Below, one piece after another: positions 37,662 to 48,216 of a stretch of 64,000 nucleotides of DNA (position 1 is the stretch's first letter; every line of letters begins with the position of its first letter). The notes beneath the pieces were generated by a model that was not told the origin of the DNA, ran no database searches, and saw only the letters and a program-made list of their open reading frames with translations. Origin of the DNA: Elstera cyanobacteriorum (GTDB taxonomy: Bacteria; Pseudomonadota; Alphaproteobacteria; Elsterales; Elsteraceae); the NCBI RefSeq assembly GCF_002251735.1, contig NZ_NOXS01000035.1, forward strand, positions 4,814-68,813, written 5' to 3'. The position numbers were made by a program, and so were the translations under genes.

Positions 37662-38162
37662 ATGAAAACTGTGTTGCGCCGCCTAGCCGCCGTTCTGATC
37701 GGTGTGCTGGTTCTGCTGGAAGAACTGGCCTGGGGGCTGCTCGATGCCCTGCGCCGGGCGGTGGAAACGGTTGTTCCCTTCGATACCCTGCGGGCATGGC
37801 TGCGGCGGCGGTCGCGCTGGCAGGCGTTGGGGCTGTTTTCGGTTCTGCTGGCGCTGGCGGAAGGCAGTAAGGTCGCTGCCCTCGCCCTCATCGGCACCGG
37901 TAAGCTGCTGCTGGGCCTGGCCGTTCTGGTTCTGTTGAAAATGATCGGCGGGGTCATTCTCGTCACGCTCTGGCAGGAATGCCGCGACCGGCTACTGGAA
38001 TTCACCCTGATCGCCCGCGCCCATCGGATTATTCTGGCCTGGAAGGCGCGGGTTCACGCTTGGCTGGACCGACAGACGTGGTGGCAATCGGTCCGTGGAA
38101 CACTTCGGTCCCTGAAGGACAGAGTGCGCGGCTGGCTTGGGGTTCGGCGCCGCGCGGGTTAG
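37662..38162 (+). CDS. small membrane protein, unknown
   Basis: A 166-residue protein with hydrophobic segments at about 5-28, 55-75 and 78-103, separated by arginine-rich loops, and a basic, tryptophan-rich C-terminal tail. No family is recognised. It follows tRNA-Ser on the same strand. Its stop overlaps the P450 stop in the four bases TTAG (38159-38162). Confidence 0.6.
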   Translation: MKTVLRRLAAVLIGVLVLLEELAWGLLDALRRAVETVVPFDTLRAWLRRRSRWQALGLFSVLLALAEGSKVAALALIGTGKLLLGLAVLVLLKMIGGVILVTLWQECRDRLLEFTLIARAHRIILAWKARVHAWLDRQTWWQSVRGTLRSLKDRVRGWLGVRRRAG

Positions 38163-39574
38163 GCCCGGCGGGTCAGCGACAGCATAAGCGGCGTTTGCGG
38201 GCGCAGCGAGACGTTAAAGATGGGGCGCGGCGGCGCCATCCCCGTCGGGACCGATAGGTCGAAGCGCTGCAGGATCATCGCGGCGATCACCGTCATTTCG
38301 GTCACGGCAAGCCGCTGCCCCAAACACACGCGCGGGCCTGCCCCAAACGGCAGATAGGCGCCGCGCGGAATATCGGGCGCATCGGGGGCGAAGCGGTCCG
38401 GCTTAAAGGCCAAAGGATCCGGGAACCAGCGCGCATCCTGCTGCATCGCATGGACGGGGATCAAAAAGAGTGTGCGCGCGGGAAACACCCACGTGCCGAG
38501 GGGTATCGGCGCCCGCGCCCGCCGCGCCAACAACATAGGGGCCGCCGGATAAAGCCGCAGGGTTTCGTGCAGGGTTTGCGTCAAGAAGGGTAGATTGGCC
38601 AGCTTTGCCGCCGTGGGCGGTTGATCGCCTAAGGCTGCCCCTACCTCTGCCCGCGCCGTGGCCTGGATCTCAGGATGCGCCGCGAGGCACCACGCCCACC
38701 AGGTCAGAGTCGCGGCAACCGTTTCGTGCCCCGCCACAAAGGCCGTCATACATTCATCGCGCACGGCCCGAAGCGGCCAAGCCCCCGGCTGGTCGCGGTG
38801 CAGGGTCAATAGGTGAGACAGAAGATCGGGCGGCCAAGCGTCGGGCGCCTGGGTTAGCCGCGACTGCACATGACGGTCGATCAAGCCGGTTAGCACGTTA
38901 AACGCCCGGCGCTTGGCCGCTTTCCACGGCAGCCAGTCCGGCAGGCTGACCGGCCAATAGAATTCCTTATTGGCTTCGGCCGACACAGTGTGAACCGCCT
39001 CTGCGGCAGCGGCGGTCTCCTCCCCCGCTGGGCTCGAAAACATCAGGCGCAGGATCACATCCATCGTCAGCGCCGTGACAGCGCGCTCAATCGGCCACAG
39101 CGCTTGCCGCTGCGGCCAAGCCTGCACCCCCGCCGCAACCGTTGCTGCAATGGTCGGAACAAAATCCTGTGCCGCGCGGGGGGAGAAGCTGGGCTGCAAG
39201 GCCTGCCGCTTGGCTTTCCAGGCTTCGCCTTCCGACGTGAAAACGCTCTGGCCGTGGAGTTGCTCAAAAACCCGCGTTCCCCGCTCCCAGCGGATCAAAC
39301 GATCATGGTGGGTGACCAATAGCGCGCGGACCAACTCGGGGTCGGTCACGACGATCTCATGCTCCGGCCATAGGCGCAGATGATAAACATCGCCATAGGT
39401 TTGCTGCCAGCCCGCCAAGGCGCCCAAGAGGTCGCGGGCCATGCGCGCCATCAGCCCCCAGCCGGTCAAACCGCTCGGCGGCCCGGGGGGCCAACCGGTG
39501 TTAACGGGGCCGGTGGCGGGGGGCGCACTCGGCGCCGAGGGGCGGGGGCAGGCAGCCGGAGAGGTCTTATCCAT
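38159..39574 (-). CDS. cytochrome P450
   Basis: A 471-residue heme monooxygenase with all family marks: the proline-rich N-terminus 'TGWPPGPPSG', the I-helix oxygen-activation motif 'FVAGHETVAATLTWW', the 'ETLRLYP' K-helix, and the heme loop 'FGAGPRVCLGQRLAV' with the cysteine ligand. The layout resembles CYP102/CYP4-like class enzymes. No redox partner is adjacent. The ATG at 39574 shares CATG with the divergent AraC-type gene; an ATG at 39625 is a longer alternative. The substrate is unknown. Confidence 0.93.
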   Translation of the reverse strand: MDKTSPAACPRPSAPSAPPATGPVNTGWPPGPPSGLTGWGLMARMARDLLGALAGWQQTYGDVYHLRLWPEHEIVVTDPELVRALLVTHHDRLIRWERGTRVFEQLHGQSVFTSEGEAWKAKRQALQPSFSPRAAQDFVPTIAATVAAGVQAWPQRQALWPIERAVTALTMDVILRLMFSSPAGEETAAAAEAVHTVSAEANKEFYWPVSLPDWLPWKAAKRRAFNVLTGLIDRHVQSRLTQAPDAWPPDLLSHLLTLHRDQPGAWPLRAVRDECMTAFVAGHETVAATLTWWAWCLAAHPEIQATARAEVGAALGDQPPTAAKLANLPFLTQTLHETLRLYPAAPMLLARRARAPIPLGTWVFPARTLFLIPVHAMQQDARWFPDPLAFKPDRFAPDAPDIPRGAYLPFGAGPRVCLGQRLAVTEMTVIAAMILQRFDLSVPTGMAPPRPIFNVSLRPQTPLMLSLTRRA

Positions 39575-40565
39575 GGCCAGGAGCTTTCTCGATCCTGCGG
39601 CCCCTGTCTTGAACGGAAACGACATCGACAGGCCCGGCGCGCTGACCTATACCGCGCTTATGGTGATGCCGCCGACCTGCCCCGATCCGCTAGCCCGCGC
39701 GCCGCGCGCAACAACAGGCGTGGTCGAGCGGCTCTATCCGACGCCGCCCGCCTTGCAGGGGGCTATCGTCGCGATCCTATGCCGCGATACGCGGACGGCG
39801 GCCTTGAGCGATGCACAGCGCCTGACCCATTTTCCGGCAACGCCGCTGGTTACCCTAAGCTGGTTCCACGGGATCGATGCCGGTCTGGTCGAGCGCGGCC
39901 CTGTCTGGCGCCGCTTTCCGTCCGATCTGCTGTTGGCCGGAAGCCATTTTCATCCCGTAGTCACCTGGGCACCAAAGACCGGGCGTGGCGGCTTTGCCTG
40001 CCTAACCGCCGATACCGCCAGGGCGCTGTTCGGGATCGACAGTGCCGCCCTTCAGGACCGCATTCTGCCTGCCGACGCGGTCCTTGGACCGGATTGGATG
40101 CCTTTCCTGACCGACCTGCGTAACGCCCCCGACGACGCGGCGGTTCTGGCGGCACTGGCAACCCATCTCGCCCCGCGCTGGCACGCCGTGCAGGGCCGCA
40201 CGTCCACCGCGCCAACCCTGCGCCAGTTGGGACGCCATTGGGTCGCCCGCCTAGCAATACAAGCGCGTGACTGGCGGCGGCAGTGCAGCCCCCGGCAAGT
40301 GGAGCGCCGAATCAAAACGCTCAGCGGTCGCTCGTTGCGCGATTGGCAAGGCTTGGTGCGGACAGAAGGCGTTTTCTTTTCCGCCCGCGAGCGGTTTGAC
40401 CGGGGCGAGCCGCCCGATTGGGCGGCCCTTGCGGTGGAAGAAGGCTTTTCCGATCAAGCCCATCTGACGCGCGCCGTGAAACGCATTACCGGCTTCGCCC
40501 CAGGGGAATTTTCTGCCCGCTTTATTGCCGACGAGAGTTTCTGGGCCTATCGGCTTTGGGTTTAG
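39573..40565 (+). CDS. AraC-family regulator, likely of the divergent P450
   Basis: A 330-residue regulator. The C-terminal third is an AraC-type double helix-turn-helix ('QCSPRQVERRIKTLSGRSLR' and 'EGFSDQAHLTRAVKRITGFA'). The N-terminal domain ('VERLYPTPPALQGAIVAILC') resembles the DUF6597-type sensor of many AraC regulators. The ATG at 39573 has a strong GGAGAGG site; a later ATG at 39661 lacks one. It is transcribed divergently from the P450, whose expression it probably controls. Confidence 0.85.
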   Translation: MARSFLDPAAPVLNGNDIDRPGALTYTALMVMPPTCPDPLARAPRATTGVVERLYPTPPALQGAIVAILCRDTRTAALSDAQRLTHFPATPLVTLSWFHGIDAGLVERGPVWRRFPSDLLLAGSHFHPVVTWAPKTGRGGFACLTADTARALFGIDSAALQDRILPADAVLGPDWMPFLTDLRNAPDDAAVLAALATHLAPRWHAVQGRTSTAPTLRQLGRHWVARLAIQARDWRRQCSPRQVERRIKTLSGRSLRDWQGLVRTEGVFFSARERFDRGEPPDWAALAVEEGFSDQAHLTRAVKRITGFAPGEFSARFIADESFWAYRLWV

Positions 40566-41767
40566 CCCCGGCGTTCGGTCATCCAATACAGGAGCGCGGC
40601 AATCGGCAGAGCCATCCCGGCCCAGGAAGCCCAGGCCCAACCGCCGTGGGCAAAAGCCCAGCCGCCCGCCGCCGACCCGATGGCGCCGCCCGCAAAGAAG
40701 GTCGCCATATAAAGGCCGTTCAAGCGGCTGCGCGATTCGGCCCCCAGCGCAAAAATCGCCCGCTGCCCCAGCACGATGTTCACCGTTGCCCCGAAATCCA
40801 GCAGGATCGCCGCCGCAACGAATAGGCCGAGCGAAAGGGTTGAGCCTTCCGGCACCAGATGGGTCACGAGGAACGCGCTAGCACCGAGGATCATCGCCCC
40901 TGCGGTCGCCGGGCGGCTCCAGCCCCGATCCGCAAGGCGCCCGGCAATCGGTGCCGCCACCGTCCCCGCCGCCCCCGCGAGGGCAAACAAGGCGATACCG
41001 CTTTGCGATAGACTGAAGGCAGGCCCGGCCAGCACCAGCGGCGTCACCGTCCAGAACAGGCTGAAGGCCCCGAACAGCGCCGCCTGATACAGCGCCCGCC
41101 GCTGCAAGATCGGCGTATGCAGCGCGAGATGCCCGAGGGAGGCGAGAAGATCGCCATAGCGCAGGGCCGATTGTGGCCGCCGCTGCGGCAGCGCCTTCGC
41201 CAGAACCAGAGCGAGCAGCCCCATCACCAGGGTCGACAGGAAGAAAACCGCCCGCCACGACAGAATATCGGCAATGAAGCTCGATACCGGACGGGCCAGC
41301 ATGATCCCAGCCATCAGCCCGCTCATGACATTGCCGACCACCTGCCCGCGCGCGGCTTCCGGCGCCATATGGGCGGCAAAGGGCACGATGATCTGCACGG
41401 CGACCGACGCCAAACCGATCAGCAGCGCGGCTGCCAGAAAAGCGCTGGCCGTCGGCGCTAACCCGGCGGCGATCAGGGCGAGCGCCGCCATGCCGATCAT
41501 CGTTAGGATCAGGCGGCGGTTTTCTAGCAGATCGCCCAAAGGCACGATCAGCAGCAGCCCCAGGCCGTAGCCGATCTGCGTCAAGGTGACGATCAGCCCC
41601 GTCGCTTCCGGCGACAGGCCCAGACTGGCGCGGATCGGCCCGGCGAGCGGTTGAGCGTAATAGAGGTTGGCGGCGATCAGCCCGCAGGCTGCCGCCAGCA
41701 AAAAGGTCATCCAGGCGGAAATCGTCCGGGGATCATCGGCGGTTGCCGCAGCGTCAGGCGAGGTCAT
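40562..41767 (-). CDS. MFS exporter controlled by TetR
   Basis: A 401-residue, 12-helix major facilitator protein. The first helix pair contains 'ANLYYAQPLAGPIRASLGLS', and the loop after helix 2 is 'PLGDLLENRRLILTMIG', a drug-exporter-type motif A variant. An inverted repeat matching the TetR operator lies about 18 bases before its ATG, so it is presumably repressed by the upstream TetR protein. The cargo is unknown. Its stop overlaps the AraC gene stop in TTAG. Confidence 0.88.
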   Translation of the reverse strand: MTSPDAAATADDPRTISAWMTFLLAAACGLIAANLYYAQPLAGPIRASLGLSPEATGLIVTLTQIGYGLGLLLIVPLGDLLENRRLILTMIGMAALALIAAGLAPTASAFLAAALLIGLASVAVQIIVPFAAHMAPEAARGQVVGNVMSGLMAGIMLARPVSSFIADILSWRAVFFLSTLVMGLLALVLAKALPQRRPQSALRYGDLLASLGHLALHTPILQRRALYQAALFGAFSLFWTVTPLVLAGPAFSLSQSGIALFALAGAAGTVAAPIAGRLADRGWSRPATAGAMILGASAFLVTHLVPEGSTLSLGLFVAAAILLDFGATVNIVLGQRAIFALGAESRSRLNGLYMATFFAGGAIGSAAGGWAFAHGGWAWASWAGMALPIAALLYWMTERRG

Positions 41768-41784
41768 GGCAGGCTCCGTATTTA

Positions 41785-41800
41785 GGAAACGGTCGTTTCC
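41785..41800. promoter_or_regulatory. TetR operator before the MFS gene
   Basis: The inverted repeat GGAAACG-GT-CGTTTCC lies 18 bases upstream of the MFS start. The same motif recurs upstream of the tetR gene, which supports it as the repressor's binding site. Confidence 0.65.
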
Positions 41801-41816
41801 AAATTAAGCGAAAAAA

Positions 41817-42428
41817 TCAGTCCAACATCCGCAAGGCGGCATCCACCGCTGCGACCATTTCCTCCCGCGTTCGCCCGGTCTTGCCGACGATCCGCATTCC
41901 CTTCATCAGACACAGCAACGCCCGCGCCACCCCTTCGACCGGAACCGAGGGCGCGACCGACCCATCATCCTGCCCGCGCTGGATGAGCAGGCGCAGAAAG
42001 GCTTCGTCATTCGCCATCGAAAAGCGCACCCGGTCCGCCACATCGGCTTCGGAGGTGGAAAGCTCCACCGCGCAGCCGATAATCAGGCAACCTTGCCGCC
42101 CTTCGAACCCGTGGGAGCTTTCGGCGTAGAACAGCAGCGCGTTGCGCATCTGCTCCCGCCCCGTCGCCCCTTCCGCCACCAAGGCTTCGAACGCCGTGCG
42201 GCGCTGCGCCTTGAAGCGGTCGAACACGGCGATGAACACGGCCTTCTTATCCTTGAAGGCTTTATACAGGCTGCCCTGCGCTACCCCCATCGCCCGCGTA
42301 AGGTCGGTGATCGAGGTTGCATGATAGCCCCGCGCACTAAAAACCCGCGCGGCCTTATCCAAGGCGGCTTCGATATCGAATTCGCGCGGGCGCCCACGCG
42401 GGGCAGCGGTAAGCGTTGAAACCACCAT
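41817..42428 (-). CDS. TetR-family repressor
   Basis: A 203-residue regulator. The N-terminal helix-turn-helix is 'SITDLTRAMGVAQGSLYKAF' within 'RGRPREFDIEAALDKAARVF'; the C-terminal ligand domain has 'GFEGRQGCLIIGCAVELS', common in the YxaF/AcrR-like group. Matching inverted repeats lie before its own gene and before the MFS gene downstream, so it probably represses both. The ATG at 42428 is chosen over one three codons upstream because it sits closer to the operator-leader spacing expected. Confidence 0.9.
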   Translation of the reverse strand: MVVSTLTAAPRGRPREFDIEAALDKAARVFSARGYHATSITDLTRAMGVAQGSLYKAFKDKKAVFIAVFDRFKAQRRTAFEALVAEGATGREQMRNALLFYAESSHGFEGRQGCLIIGCAVELSTSEADVADRVRFSMANDEAFLRLLIQRGQDDGSVAPSVPVEGVARALLCLMKGMRIVGKTGRTREEMVAAVDAALRMLD

Positions 42429-42439
42429 GCCCCACAATG

Positions 42440-42455
42440 GGAAACGATCATTTCC
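42440..42455. promoter_or_regulatory. TetR autoregulatory operator
   Basis: GGAAACG-AT-CATTTCC, the same inverted repeat as before the MFS gene with one mismatch, lies 12 bases before the tetR start. Binding there would give negative autoregulation. Confidence 0.6.
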
Positions 42456-42676
42456 GAATCAAGCGGTTTTTTCTATTCCCCGGAAGACCTCTCAGGCTGG
42501 GATTGCCATTGACAATCGAGCGATCCTGGGCCGCACTATCGGCATGACCTTTCTTCGTCTTCTTTCGTCGCAACGACGTCGACGCTCCGATCACCTGCGG
42601 GGCGATAGAAGGCATTTGACGGTCACCCAGCGCGAGACCCCTTAAGGGTCAGCCGCCTGATCCCAAAGCATCAATC

Positions 42677-42708
42677 CCCGCCACCTCCCGGTCGGCGGGT
42701 TTTTTTTT
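42677..42708 (+). terminator. Rho-independent terminator in the leader of the GNAT gene
   Basis: The stem CCCGCC/GGCGGG (42677-42682 and 42694-42699) is followed by nine T residues and lies 19 bases before the GNAT ATG on the same strand. No gene lies directly upstream on this strand, so it either ends a small RNA made from 42460-42700 or acts as an attenuator for the acetyltransferase. Confidence 0.75.
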
Positions 42709-42726
42709 ATCTGCGGAGATACGATC

Positions 42727-43194
42727 ATGACGTCCCTCATCGCTCCTGCCCTGCGGTGCGCTGAACCGGCCGATGCCGCCGCCATCCAAACCCTGGTGCG
42801 CGCCGCCTATGCGCAATGGGTGCCGATGCTGGGGCGCGAACCGATGCCGATGCGGGTGGATTACGCGCAGGCGCTAAAGGCCCATCGCTTCGATCTGCTC
42901 GTTGACGGTGCCTCCCTCCTCGGGGTTCTCGAAACCGAGATCAGGGATGATCACCTGTGGATCGAAAATATCGCCATCCACCCAGACCAGCAGGGGCACG
43001 GTCTGGGGCGGCGGCGGCTCACCCTGGCAGAAACCTTGGCCGGCGCGGCAGGATGCGAGGAAATCCGCCTGCTGACCAATGGCGTCTTCAAAGCCAACAT
43101 CGCCCTCTACGAAAAGGTCGGCTACGCCATTACCGGGCGCGAGGCCTTCATGGGCGGCACGACGATTTATATGACAAAAACGCTCTGTACGTGA
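42727..43194 (+). CDS. GNAT-family N-acetyltransferase
   Basis: A 155-residue acetyltransferase. The acetyl-CoA site is visible as '[20 protein letters not shown]' (motif A, residues about 80-99), with '[18 protein letters not shown]' as the C-terminal motif B. The substrate is unknown. A terminator-like hairpin lies just before it, suggesting conditional expression. Confidence 0.88.
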   Translation: MTSLIAPALRCAEPADAAAIQTLVRAAYAQWVPMLGREPMPMRVDYAQALKAHRFDLLVDGASLLGVLETEIRDDHLWIENIAIHPDQQGHGLGRRRLTLAETLAGAAGCEEIRLLTNGVFKANIALYEKVGYAITGREAFMGGTTIYMTKTLCT

Positions 43195-43279
43195 CGCCCG
43201 GCTAAACGGACATTGCGGCAGCCAAACGCCGCCTTTACCCTGCCGGGGCATTTTTTGTTTCGCCAAAGGATATGAGCCA

Positions 43280-44391
<1,112 letters not shown>

Positions 44392-44392
<1 letters not shown>

Positions 44393-45237
44393 TGACCTTA
44401 GAAATCGTCTCCCAGGCCAAATGCTTCGGCGGCACCCAGGCCACCTATCAACACGCCTCCACGGCGACGGGGACGGCGATGCGCCTCGCCGTCTTCACCC
44501 CGCCGCAAGCCGCGCACGGCCCGGTGCCGGTCCTCTGGTTTCTGTCGGGCCTAACCTGTACCGAGGAGAATTTTACCGTGAAGGCCGGGGCGCAGCGCCT
44601 CGCCGCCGAGCTTGGGGTAATGCTGGTCGCGCCCGACACCTCGCCGCGCGGCGAGGGCGTGCCGGACGATGCCGATAAGGCCTATGACTTCGGCCTCGGC
44701 GCGGGTTTCTACGTCGATGCGACCGAAGCCCCTTGGGCGCAGCACTACCGCATGCGCACCTATCTGGAACAGGAACTCCCCGCCTTAATCAGCTCGACCC
44801 TGCCCGCCGATATGACCCGCCAAGGCATTACCGGCCATTCGATGGGCGGGCACGGCGCGCTGACAATCGCTTTGCGCTCGCCCGCCCGCTTCCGTTCCGT
44901 CTCTGCCTTCGCACCCATCGTCTCGCCGATGAATTGCCCGTGGGGGGAGAAAGCCCTGACCGGCTACCTCGGCCCGGATCGCACCGCTTGGCGCGCCTAC
45001 GACGCCTGCGCCTTAATCGAGGATGGCGCGCGGGTGCCGGATATTCTGGTCGATCAAGGCAGCGCCGACAGTTTCCTAACGACACAGTTAAAGCCAGAAC
45101 TGCTGGAAGCCGCCTGCGCCACCGCAGGCCAACCGCTGACCCTGCGGCGGCAGGACGGCTACGACCATTCCTATTTCTTCATCGCCAGCTTTATCGCCGA
45201 CCATCTGGCGTGGCATGCGGAGCGGCTGCTGCGCTAG
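44392..45237 (+). CDS. fghA: S-formylglutathione hydrolase
   Basis: A 281-residue alpha/beta hydrolase of the esterase D family that splits S-formylglutathione into formate and glutathione. The nucleophile is in 'ITGHSMGGHGALTIAL', the acid in 'LVDQGSADSFL', and the histidine in 'GYDHSYFFIASF'. The start overlaps the frmA stop as TAATG, so the two steps are made together. Confidence 0.95.
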
Positions 45238-45243
45238 CAACAC

Positions 45244-45268
45244 AAAAGAGGCGCCGATCTGGCGCCCC
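45244..45268 (-). terminator. terminator after dctA
   Basis: GGCGCC/GGCGCC with a 5-base loop (45250-45266) is followed by TCTTTT on the minus strand. It separates the convergent fghA and dctA genes and mainly fits the end of dctA. Confidence 0.6.
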
Positions 45269-45292
45269 TTCCGATGATTGGTGGCGATAAGT

Positions 45293-46630
45293 TCAGCCCT
45301 TCGCTGGGGTCTCCGCCCCCGTCGTCAGGGCCGTTTCGATGTCCGACGGGTCGATGTTCCGGGACAGGGCTTTGTTCAGCTTGTCGCGGTCCAACTCGCC
45401 TTCCCACCAGGCAACGGCGACCGTGGCGATGCCATTGCCGCAGAGATTGGTAATAGCGCGGCATTCGCTCATGAATTTATCGATGCCGAAGACGATGGCC
45501 ATGCCGGGCACCAGTTCCGGGCGCACGGCGGCCAGGGTTGCCGCCAGGGTGATGAAGCCCGCGCCGGTAATACCGCTGGCGCCTTTGGAGGTCAGCATCG
45601 CCACCGCCAGAATGGTGAGCTGTTCGCCGAAGCTAAGGTGAACACCCATCGCCTGCGCCACAAACAGGGTCGCCAGCGTCATATAGATATTCGTGCCGTC
45701 GAGGTTGAAGGAATAACCCGTGGGCACGACGAGGCCGACAACCGATTTGGAGCAGCCGAGGCGTTCCAGCTTTTCCATCAACTGCGGCAGCGCGCTTTCG
45801 GAGGAGGAGGTGCCGAGCACGATCAGCAACTCGTCCTTGATGTAGCCAAGGAAGCGGAAAATGCTGAAGCCGAGCAAGCGGGCGATGATCCCCAGTACGA
45901 CGAAGACAAACAGCGCCGCCGTGACATAGAAGGTCGCAATCAAGCCCAAGAGATTACCCAGCGCCGCCGGGCCGTATTTGCCGATGGTGAAGGCCATCGC
46001 GCCGAAAGCGCCGATGGGGGCGGCTTTCATGATGATGGCGATAACGCCGAAGACCGCCTGCGACGCATCGTCGATGAAGCCGCGCATCGTCTTGCCGCGC
46101 TCGCCCAGGAACATCAGCGCAAAGCCGAACAGAATGGCGGCCAGCAGCACTTGCAGCACATCGCCCTTGGCGAAGGCGCCGATCAGCGAGTCGGGGATAA
46201 TGCCCATCACGAAATCGATGGTCTTCATTTCGCCGGCCTGCTTGGCAAAACCCGCCACCGCCGCCGCATCGGCCTTACCACCGGAAAAGCCAACGCCGGG
46301 GGCGACGACATTGCCGACGATCAGCCCGAGCACGAGGGCGAAGGTGGAGACGATTTCGAAATAAATCAGGGCTTTCACCCCGACGCGGCCGACCTTGCTC
46401 GAATCCTGCACATGGGCAATGCCCGAAACAACGGTGCAGAAAATGATCGGCGCGATCATCATTTTAATGAGCTTCACGAACCCGTCGCCCATCGCCTTCA
46501 CCCAGGGGTTCTGGGCGATATCGGGGGCGGCAATGCCGACCAACACCCCGATCAGGATGGCGAACAGCACTTGAATGTAAAGCTGACGATAAAAAGGTTT
46601 CCGCGCCGGAAGCGCATTTGCAAGAGCCAT
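45293..46630 (-). CDS. dctA: C4-dicarboxylate transporter DctA
   Basis: A 445-residue sodium or proton symporter for succinate, fumarate and malate. Family motifs are '[20 protein letters not shown]' (re-entrant hairpin 1), '[19 protein letters not shown]' (helix 7) and '[20 protein letters not shown]' (hairpin 2). The ATG at 46630 has a GGGAG site; a longer frame upstream is not needed. The 271-base gap to the divergent hydrolase gene should hold its promoter; I could not identify it. Confidence 0.96.
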   Translation of the reverse strand: MALANALPARKPFYRQLYIQVLFAILIGVLVGIAAPDIAQNPWVKAMGDGFVKLIKMMIAPIIFCTVVSGIAHVQDSSKVGRVGVKALIYFEIVSTFALVLGLIVGNVVAPGVGFSGGKADAAAVAGFAKQAGEMKTIDFVMGIIPDSLIGAFAKGDVLQVLLAAILFGFALMFLGERGKTMRGFIDDASQAVFGVIAIIMKAAPIGAFGAMAFTIGKYGPAALGNLLGLIATFYVTAALFVFVVLGIIARLLGFSIFRFLGYIKDELLIVLGTSSSESALPQLMEKLERLGCSKSVVGLVVPTGYSFNLDGTNIYMTLATLFVAQAMGVHLSFGEQLTILAVAMLTSKGASGITGAGFITLAATLAAVRPELVPGMAIVFGIDKFMSECRAITNLCGNGIATVAVAWWEGELDRDKLNKALSRNIDPSDIETALTTGAETPAKG

Positions 46631-46901
46631 TTGAGGTTTCTCCCATCCTCGAAGCTTATGATCGGGACACCGGAATATCCTTGGCACCCCGAAATTGGCC
46701 CGACTCTGGCAGGATTAAGGCACAGTTCTATTGTGGACATCCGCAGAACTGGGAGACAACTTGCCTCACTGTGGAAAACCCTGATGGGATATTTACCAGG
46801 GACTTGCAGCAATTGTTCACCGCCCCTACCGGGACGGTAGGCCTTGCCCGCGACCGGCCTTTGCGCTCTGGTAGGGTTCCCGCCCTGCTGGAGAGACCTG
46901 C

Positions 46902-47453
46902 ATGCCCCGCGCCGCCCTGCTGCTGATCGATTTTCAGAATGCCGTTTTCGAACCGCCCGCCGCGAAGGCTGAGGATGCCGACGCGATTCTGGGCCACCTC
47001 ACCCGCCTGCAAGCCGCCGCCCGCGCTGCTGGGGTGCCGGTCGTCATGGTTCAGCATGAAGAAGCAGGCGGCGAATGGGAACGCGGCACCGATACCTGGG
47101 CGTGGCCCGCCGCTATCGCCCCGCAACCCGGCGATCACCTAATTTCAAAGGAGAGCTGCGACGCTTTCCGCGATACCGAGCTTGCCGCCGTGCTGGCCAA
47201 GCTGGGCGTGACCGATCTTTATGTGTGTGGTTATGCGACCGAATTCTGCCTCGATACCAGCATCCGCCGCGCCGCCAGCGACGGGTTTCGCGTCAAGGTC
47301 ATTGCCGACGCCCAAACCACCCGCAACCGCCCGCACCTGTCCGCCGCCGCGCTCCGTCAGCATCACCTGTGGGTGTGGGAGAACATGAGCGTGAAGGATA
47401 ATCCGATTGGGATTACCGAGACGGCGGCAGTGATCGGGGCGTGGAAGGGGTAA
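46902..47453 (+). CDS. isochorismatase-like cysteine hydrolase
   Basis: A 183-residue hydrolase. The catalytic triad is visible: Asp in 'LLLIDFQNAVFEP', Lys in 'LISKESCDAFRDTEL' and Cys in 'GYATEFCLDTSIRRAAS'. Relatives hydrolyse nicotinamide, isochorismate or biuret-type amides; the exact substrate cannot be told. It stands alone between dctA and hicAB. Confidence 0.9.
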   Translation: MPRAALLLIDFQNAVFEPPAAKAEDADAILGHLTRLQAAARAAGVPVVMVQHEEAGGEWERGTDTWAWPAAIAPQPGDHLISKESCDAFRDTELAAVLAKLGVTDLYVCGYATEFCLDTSIRRAASDGFRVKVIADAQTTRNRPHLSAAALRQHHLWVWENMSVKDNPIGITETAAVIGAWKG

Positions 47454-47462
47454 GGGGCGCCC

Positions 47463-47786
47463 CTACCCCAGCAGCTTGCTGTTCACCAAGCGGTTCAGGG
47501 AAACCTGGGCTTCCGCCGCTTCAATCGTCAGGCGACGGTGAATTTCGGGCGTCGTCCGAACCTGGAACTTGCCGGAAAAAGGCCGTAACGAGATCGGCTG
47601 CGGAACCGCCTCCCCCGCTGCAGTCATGTCGGCCACGGTCTCCCGCACCAGTTTTCGGATGCCGCGAAACGCCGCGTCCTCATCCTCATCTAGCCAAGAA
47701 AGGCTAGGGAACTCGACACAAGTCCCGATAAATTCCGCGTCTTCTGCCGACCAACCGATGCGATAGGTATAAGGATCAGCCACCAT
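47463..47786 (-). CDS. hicB: HicB-family antitoxin
   Basis: A 107-residue antitoxin. The partial RNase-H-like domain reads 'GTCVEFPSLSWLDEDEDAAF', and the C-terminal ribbon-helix-helix is 'FQVRTTPEIHRRLTIEAAEA' with 'QVSLNRLVNSKL'. It overlaps the end of hicA by 11 bases, the usual toxin-first order of this family. It should bind HicA and the operon promoter. Confidence 0.88.
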   Translation of the reverse strand: MVADPYTYRIGWSAEDAEFIGTCVEFPSLSWLDEDEDAAFRGIRKLVRETVADMTAAGEAVPQPISLRPFSGKFQVRTTPEIHRRLTIEAAEAQVSLNRLVNSKLLG

Positions 47787-48051
47787 GATCCGGCTCCTTA
47801 CTCTGGGCCAATAATCGCTCTAGTGCCGCAAGAACCTGTTTAACCTGATAGGCCTTTGCCTTCCCATCTTTTCCCCGTTGAATATTCACGCGCGGATCCC
47901 CCTGCCACGGCATTTTAAAGACACAATGGGCTGTTCCATTTTGGCGCGGAGCCCCAAAATAATACTCGCAAACCTTTTTGACATCCTCATACCGAATAGC
48001 CTGCGGCGTATGACGCATTTGGCTGACAAGAGCATGGATTGCTTTGGACAT
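47776..48051 (-). CDS. hicA: HicA-family mRNA interferase toxin
   Basis: A 91-residue protein. The double-stranded-RNA-binding-like fold with the catalytic histidine is seen in 'APRQNGTAHCVFKMPWQGDP', followed by 'KAKAYQVKQVLAALERLL', as in HicA. It is longer than the usual 60 residues, with extra N- and C-terminal segments. It is the first gene of the pair with hicB. Confidence 0.82.
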   Translation of the reverse strand: MSKAIHALVSQMRHTPQAIRYEDVKKVCEYYFGAPRQNGTAHCVFKMPWQGDPRVNIQRGKDGKAKAYQVKQVLAALERLLAQSKEPDHGG

Positions 48052-48132
48052 TGAGCCACGCCCTCAGTCAAACGATATCAATATTAATACCATATGTTTT
48101 CCTGCCAAGCCTACTGAAATGATCCGCCCCAT

Positions 48133-48167
48133 AAAAAAGCCCGCCCCCGAGTGTCTCGGGGACGGGC
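48133..48167 (-). terminator. terminator of the OmpW-like gene
   Basis: A 13-bp stem GCCCGCCCCCGAG / CTCGGGGACGGGC with one mismatch and a 3-base loop is followed on the minus strand by six T residues, 50 bases after the OmpW-like stop. Confidence 0.8.
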
Positions 48168-48216
48168 AGCGACCCTGCCTAGGGATAGGGATCAGATCGG
48201 CTGGGTATTCAATCGC

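Noticed and set aside
46682-46699. TGGCAC...TTGGC resembling a sigma-54 promoter near dctA
   Set aside because: It is on the wrong strand for dctA, and the spacing between the two elements is about two bases too long for the -24/-12 consensus.
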